Below, piece by piece: positions 59,264 to 64,000 of a stretch of 64,000 nucleotides of DNA (positions within the stretch are counted from its first letter, which is position 1; each line of letters opens with the position of its first letter). The DNA comes from Tetramitus jugosus (taxonomy: Eukaryota; Heterolobosea; Eutetramitea; Acrasida; Vahlkampfiidae): positions 62,001-126,000 of the forward strand of contig OW569380.1 in NCBI GenBank assembly GCA_937625935.1. Reading direction: 5' to 3'. A program made the position numbers and the translations under genes. Under the pieces are notes generated by a model. The model worked only from the letters and a program-made list of their open reading frames with translations. It was not told the DNA's origin and did no database searches.

Positions 59264-60278
59264 TTAAAATGAGCTCTTAAAGTGAATACCAATCTTCATA
59301 TCGTCCACAGCTTTGACGCCATTGAGAGACAATCCTCCCAATGAGACACCACCACTTCCAATCTCACCGAAATCAGCATTCCATCGAACACCCCATCCCT
59401 TCTCAGACGACCATCTCACTCCGACAGTGGACGCCTTGATTTGACTTTGAGAGCTCGATGGTGTTGACTTTGCTTCATCATCCATCAAATTCCATATGAC
59501 ACCCAATCCATACTTTGAGCTAAAGTTGGTCGAATTGTAGGAAAAGTGACCTGATGTGAGCAAACGACGGTTGATTTGATTCAATAGGAACAAATCAGTT
59601 TGACCCAAATACGTCTGTCTCAACGTCCAATCCAATTTGGACTCTGTTTTCTCATTGAGCGTTCTGGCGTAGTTGACTGAGAAACCAGCGTTGCTCACTG
59701 AAGCTCCGCTCCATCCAAGCTCGAAACCTGCTTTGAATCGAGGAGTAAACTTTCCCAACGCCATGAACAACACAGTGGGTATGCTTCCTTGAGAAGAGTA
59801 GAGCTCAATAGACGCTCTGTCCTTGCCCTTGTACTTGAACACGGGGTGTATCACGAATTCCAATGGAAAATTACGCTTCACGGCCAAGGAACCGCCAAGT
59901 GACGCGTACTTTGAATCTAGCAATCGACCGTTCAAGAGGAGGTGAGGGTATGGCGGTGTTTTAACGTTGCAGTAGAGCAGGGGTTCCGATGAGGTGTCAT
60001 GAGTCGCCATTTTTTCATTTTTGTATTCATCGCGAGCGGGTTGACTGCGGCGATATTGAGCAGAAAGACCATTCTCGCTGACTTGAAATCCCCATTCGTC
60101 ACCAATGCGCAGTGGCGCTTCTTTTTTTTGAGGGAGAGTCCAATTGGCGCCAAGTCTGAAGCTCTGTAAACCGTTCTTGTGATTATCGGAGAAAAGAAAT
60201 TGGGCACTGACCCTCGAGTGATCAAAAGGCAAAAAATAAATGCTCTCTTTTTGTGGAAGATGTTGGTGTGTCAGCCAT
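59264..60278 (-). CDS. Beta-barrel-like protein, mitochondrial outer-membrane candidate, frameshift near start
   Basis: The main frame runs from about 60235 to 59264 and encodes some 320 residues dominated by alternating hydrophobic/polar strands with Gly turns, as in VDAC/Tom40-like barrels. It ends in KIGIHFKSSF, which resembles the mitochondrial beta-signal (polar-x-Gly-x-x-hydrophobic-x-hydrophobic). A good ATG (60276-60278) opens a short frame that would join the barrel frame by removal of one T in the run near 60236-60241. Without this the first in-frame ATG is at 60010. I cannot say which barrel family this is. Confidence 0.55.
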
Positions 60279-62301
60279 CAAAATTTTGTGATCCAAAGAA
60301 ACAATGAATGTGATGATGGTGTGTGATCATTGGTTATTAGTTGATGATAAACATACGGTTCACTCTTCTGGACAGAGAAAGATATGACAAGAGGTTAGGG
60401 TTAAATGGCACTGCGTCTTCGCTATCCACAAATCGAAAGAATGATTGCATTTTTGTTTTTCCTGAGATCTCTGTTTTTGTTTTTTGTTAGATCGCGTGCG
60501 AAACAAAAAACAATCCAGAAAAAACTTTTTTGTCAGACGAATCAAATACACTTTGATTATTAATCCATCCCTTTCAATGCATGAACACTCTCACCATCTC
60601 TACTTCAAGTAGACCGGTCAGGAGCATTGTGGAGGAGAAGGCAGGCAAGGTGTCTCGGTACCAAGGAATGTACAGCAACGGGTTGTAATTTTGTAAGGTA
60701 AGGTATTTTTGTTGGTTCTTCTGCTTTGACATATACTCTCCAAAATCACGGCCTATTCAGAAGATTCGATCTGTCTGTGGTATTCACAATGCACCATAAC
60801 GCAACTGTTTACCACTTTATCTGTGACTTTCAAGAGGAATACTTTTTAATTATTGGGAAACATTTTCATAGGGAGTCGCTTCAAAACAGAATTTCAAGAT
60901 CTGTAAGACTATTCGTATTGGAATTACTTCCAAACAAGGTCGCAGCCCTATGTTCCCTGGTCAATATTGATCGAGTGAACGAGCTACGAAGAAGTTGTCT
61001 CTTCAAAGTGTATGGTGAACCTCTCCGGAATTCATAGGGTATGACTGGTTCTTACTGGACATTCGAAATTTTGTGGTTACTGATTCCAAAACACATGGTA
61101 GATCCAAACCCAGTCTCTTCCAAAGCTACTTGGTACCACTGGTAGATTGCTTCATATTCGATGTTAAGCATCATGGCAATTTACATGACTTTGGGATCTG
61201 TGCCTATTATACACAAAAATGTCAGTGGGTAGATTGATAGACTAGGGACCCTAATATCAGACTTTCTCACGCCTATAGTTCAGTTGAAAATTGGTGAATA
61301 ATATGGAATCGCTACAATATTATGCAGCGTCTACACACCAATAATGTTATGGTCAATAGTTCAAATTTATTTGACATTGACGAAAGAGCATTTCTAGAAT
61401 TCAGAAATATTCTTGCGAATTTAGATCTGTCATTCAAGAGCAACAACGTCGATAAGCGTTAAAAGAGAACAAAGAAACGTAGGACTAAGACAATGGAAGG
61501 GCCACCAGATCTTCACTAGAGTTATTGAGCATGAACATTCCAGTCATGGATCCGGATCAGAACGCTGTTTTCTTCAATACTAAAAATTCCGAATGTCGAA
61601 TAAAAGTTGATGTGTTTGTTTGAGAAAAATTTTATGTCACTTGGAAAATTTTTAGGTCAAGTGAAAATATGATAGGTTTGCACTCAGATTTGACCAATTT
61701 GTCAATTGCTTATGAACTTTGATAAGGAGACCATACTCCAGCCATATGCAATCTAAAAACCATTCATCCACCAAATAATTTCCATATCCATCAGTGGAAC
61801 TCTCAATCATTCTTGGGAGGTAACTCCGCGTTTCGGAGAGCTGATTAACACATGAGTCTTTCCTTTGGTCTTGCCAAAATCTCATTGACATTCTCAAACA
61901 TCTTGGAATTCAGTGCCAATTTCGTATGGCTTTCCCAACATATTACCCGTAACTTATGCATCTTCATAGTACATAAAAGTAGACCCATACAATGATTCGC
62001 ATAAATCAATAAATTCATCAAGAACGAATATTATGAAAAGTGTTTAATCCCTTTACAAAATTTTTTTTGAGGTTTTGGCGCTTTGAATTGAGACGAAGCT
62101 CAATAGTTTTATGTACAAACTGCTTGTTTAACAGGTCGGGAGTAATAACTTTTCATAATATCTGAACCCTCAGAGAACGGTATGTTTTCAAGGATCGCGG
62201 GAAGTTTAGGAATTCGAAGTGATGCAGAAAAACAAATCTAGTTAATATTTGTCAGTGATTTGAATTGACTTTGTTAAACACTTGTCAAGATGTCCAAAAA
62301 A
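60279..62301. other. Gene-poor stretch, about 2 kb
   Basis: No supported gene. Small plus-strand frames at 60726-61037 (103 codons) and 61322-61462 (46 residues) look partly coding but have no recognisable motif, so they may be gene debris. AT-rich throughout; no RNA gene or tandem repeat is recognised. Confidence 0.4.
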
Positions 62302-62553
62302 TCAATTATTCTTTCGGAACTTATCAGCAGTCTTGCAGGGACATTTTTTGATTTTGCAACTCGATTCACATGTACATGCTCCAGCTGTTCCATTCTGAGA
62401 CCCAGATGACCCAGATCTGTCAGATTGTGTAGATTTCCTTTTCTTGGTACTCGGTAGAATTCTGCCAATTGAGTTGAAGGCCTCTTTGCAGCTGCAGTGG
62501 ACGTGATTCGGTTCTGTCTCTTTGCAGTTTTTAAAACACACATGAGTGTCCAT
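62302..62553 (-). CDS. Small Cys-rich CXC-like protein
   Basis: The ATG at 62551-62553 gives 83 residues. The N-terminal part has C-x3-C and C-x-C pairs (CFKNC, HCSC). The C-terminus reads ACTCESSCKIKKCPCK, close to the metal-binding CXC (tesmin/TSO1-like) pattern, followed by a basic tail. The middle is Lys/Ser-rich. It lies directly beyond the tRNA-Cys gene on the same strand. It may be a fragment of a larger CXC protein, perhaps transposon-borne. Confidence 0.4.
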   Translation of the reverse strand: MDTHVCFKNCKETEPNHVHCSCKEAFNSIGRILPSTKKRKSTQSDRSGSSGSQNGTAGACTCESSCKIKKCPCKTADKFRKNN

Positions 62554-62575
62554 CACACACCAAAAAAACGAAAGT

Positions 62576-62660
62576 AGGACATAGTGTGAATCGAACACAC
62601 GACCATAGGATGATGTTGCATTATTTGCAATCCCATGCTCTACCGCTGAGCTATATGTCC
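62576..62660 (-). tRNA. tRNA-Cys (GCA) with 13-nt intron
   Basis: On the minus strand a complete cloverleaf starts at 62660: 7-bp acceptor GGACATA/TATGTCC, D arm GCTC/GAGC, anticodon stem TGGGA/TCCTA with one G-U pair, T arm GTGTG/CACAC with TTCGATT loop. The anticodon is GCA. A 13-nt intron sits at the canonical place one base after the anticodon and contains TGC, able to pair with the anticodon. The discriminator is T (U73), which is diagnostic of tRNA-Cys. A T-run follows about 8-15 nt after the 3' end. Mature length is 72 nt. Confidence 0.92.
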
Positions 62661-62725
62661 CTGTGCGATCTCAAACCAATAGCAATCCCTGAAAAAACGC
62701 GGACAAGTACAAAAAACACGAACAC

Positions 62726-63730
62726 ATGTCAACACAAGGACCGTCAGCACAGGCGGTAATGATCCGCAGAAGTCAATATGTAGTATGGACAAAGATGAGT
62801 AAAGAAGCAGCAATGAAGAGAAATGAAGCAGTTGTCACTGGTAAGTGCAACAATGTGACCCCAGAAGCGATAGTTAATAAGATAGTAGCTAGTTGTTCTG
62901 AGTGGGTAGAGAGGGTTCAAGTGATTAGAAGAGGAGAGAGTTACAAGGCGTGGATAATCAGAGGTGACAAAGTGTGGGAATTCATTCAATGGTTTAACTG
63001 CACAAAAGTGTTGAAGGATTCCACGGCGGGGGTCAATGGTAGGATGAGAGCCACACATGACGTCGTCATTACTGGAACTGGAAAGATAAGCAAGGAGGAC
63101 ATTGAGACCTGGGCTGGTCGGGATAATGTACACAGAGTTGAATTGAGAGGAAACTCTGCCATTGTATCCACCAAAAATCCTAGATGTGCAAATACACTTC
63201 TGGAAAAGACACCCATCAACAACACCAAGACAAGAAAATTCGTGCACAAAGCTCTTGGGCCTATGGAGATACTGAAGAGAACTGTGACTCAACTACAGTC
63301 TGATATGAACAAAATGTTGGATGAATACAGAATTAGTGTGGAGCAAATCCGAACTCTTAAGTCAGAATTAATGAAGATGAGACTCAGAGTGAGTAAAATG
63401 GACGGAGCTTACAAGAGAGCTGAATTGGAAGCAACAACACCAAATGTGTTAGTGGAGGAACCACATGAGACAGTGCAAGCGATGGAGGAAACAGTAAACG
63501 CCCCTGTGGCACAGATCAAAAACAGAGGAAAACAATCATTCGATAAGGGACAGAGGAGATTGGATGACTTTGTCAACAACAGAGGTAAGAAGCGAGATGC
63601 CAGAGAAGTGGAGGAAGATGAGATACAAAGAAAGATAATAATGAGAAATTCTCCTGGTGGAACAATTCAAGTGAGCAGCACTCAAGAGAGTGCGGTGTCA
63701 CCCCAAGAGAATGACCAAAGTGAGCAATGA
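62726..63730 (+). CDS. LINE ORF1-type protein
   Basis: 334 residues, basic. The N-terminal half has a globular, partly beta pattern that could be an RNA-binding domain. A coiled coil of about 50 residues follows (near 185-235), then a basic, Gln/Lys-rich tail. In LINEs such a protein packages the RNA. No zinc knuckle is seen. The stop TGA overlaps the ORF2 start codon (ATGA at 63727-63730), a set-up for termination-reinitiation. Confidence 0.68.
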   Translation: MSTQGPSAQAVMIRRSQYVVWTKMSKEAAMKRNEAVVTGKCNNVTPEAIVNKIVASCSEWVERVQVIRRGESYKAWIIRGDKVWEFIQWFNCTKVLKDSTAGVNGRMRATHDVVITGTGKISKEDIETWAGRDNVHRVELRGNSAIVSTKNPRCANTLLEKTPINNTKTRKFVHKALGPMEILKRTVTQLQSDMNKMLDEYRISVEQIRTLKSELMKMRLRVSKMDGAYKRAELEATTPNVLVEEPHETVQAMEETVNAPVAQIKNRGKQSFDKGQRRLDDFVNNRGKKRDAREVEEDEIQRKIIMRNSPGGTIQVSSTQESAVSPQENDQSEQ

Positions 63731-64000
63731 GCACAACTCTCAAAGTTGTATGGTACAACATCAGAGGATTAGGAAGGAAACGGAATGATGTTGTTGCCAT
63801 GATGAGTCGGTCCCTAGGATCGATGTTTTGATGCTGCAAGAGGCTAGTTGCAAGAACGAGAAGGTCAAGTTGGCTTTCGAAAAGCAGTTGGAGTATGCTG
63901 GGTGTGCGTTGATACACACCAACGCAGTTGACAGGGTGATGAGTATTATCAGAAGAGATAGTATACATGAGTACCGAACGCTGGTGACGAACAATAGATT
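63727..64000 (+). pseudogene. LINE ORF2 start (AP endonuclease domain), frameshifted, partial
   Basis: From the ATG at 63727 the frame reads KVVWYNIRGLGRK, the first strand of APE-type endonucleases with the Asn of the active site, and stops at a TGA near 63826. Another frame then continues with RIDVLMLQEASC, the second conserved block with the metal-binding Glu, up to the window end. A 1-nt change between about 63800 and 63818 separates the two. The copy thus seems inactive unless the base is an assembly error. Confidence 0.65.

Larger units (their letters stand above)
62661..64000 (+). mobile_element. 5' part of a LINE-type (non-LTR) retrotransposon
   Basis: A coiled-coil ORF1 (62726-63730) is followed with a 4-nt ATGA overlap by an ORF2 that opens with an apurinic-type endonuclease domain. 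The element runs off the right edge, so reverse transcriptase is not seen. Its 5' end must lie within the 65 nt between the tRNA-Cys 5' end (62660) and the ORF1 start. The exact border is unknown. Confidence 0.7.

Noticed and set aside
60385-60410. Telomere-like TTAGGG repeat near 60395
   Set aside because: Only one unit plus a partial one is present, within chance expectation.
1-64000. CRISPR arrays
   Set aside because: No series of equal direct repeats with unique spacers exists; the periodic signals are microsatellites or protein repeats.

Overview
The window reads as protist nuclear DNA with a virus-like element at its left end. Genes on both strands are densely packed and intron-poor. 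The few introns are short, GT-AG, 68-151 nt. Proteins carry long Gln/Asn/His/Ser runs. The gene set is broadly eukaryotic (VPS50, a Vti1-like SNARE, BuGZ-like zinc finger, prominin-like protein, NPC1 N-terminal domain, alpha-arrestin, dynamin-like GTPase, F-box proteins). This fits a free-living heterolobosean amoeba such as Naegleria; the genus is inferred from style and gene content, not from a marker gene.

Region 1 to about 9.6 kb is different: AT-rich, about 15 small genes with gaps of 0-60 nt, no introns, and AT-rich hairpins at nearly every transcription-unit end. It encodes an A32/FtsK-HerA-like packaging ATPase, a probable single-jelly-roll penton/minor capsid protein, a hydrophobic virion-type protein, Lys-rich small proteins, two pairs of paralogues and a 763-residue trimeric-fibre-like protein. 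I read it as part of an integrated or endogenous small dsDNA virus (virophage / polinton-like / small NCLDV grade). It runs off the left edge; no major capsid protein, polymerase, integrase or protease is visible here. The hairpins divide the genes into nine units, as in mimivirus-type hairpin 3' ends.

9.7-22 kb holds host genes: two proteins of unknown function (one possibly kinase-like), a class 3 lipase, a coiled-coil protein, a zinc-ribbon-like protein, an alpha-arrestin with PPxY motifs, a pol-beta-type nucleotidyltransferase and a cytochrome b561-like protein. 22-32 kb is a decayed accessory stretch: a PIF/Harbinger transposase with one in-frame stop, a broken companion ORF, a broken DUF8039-like gene, and fragments of SRCR, Holliday-junction-resolvase-like and GT32 genes. 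Among these lie an F-box gene, a DUF2306 membrane protein gene and a tRNA-His gene.

32-60 kb is housekeeping and membrane-traffic territory: BuGZ-like zinc finger, split methyltransferase, dynamin-like GTPase, NPC1-N protein, Afi1/SPA DENN-type protein, Vti1-like SNARE, F-box/LRR protein, prominin-like five-pass protein, DUF4139 protein, three-exon VPS50, a secreted triple-repeat Cys-rich protein, a MATH-domain protein and a mitochondrial-type beta-barrel candidate. 60-64 kb is gene-poor. It ends in a tRNA-Cys gene with a 13-nt intron, and just upstream of that tRNA, the 5' part of a LINE-type retrotransposon (ORF1 plus the start of a frameshifted endonuclease ORF2) that leaves the window on the right. 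Several otherwise healthy genes carry single 1-nt frameshifts, some at homopolymers, so assembly error must be considered before calling them pseudogenes.
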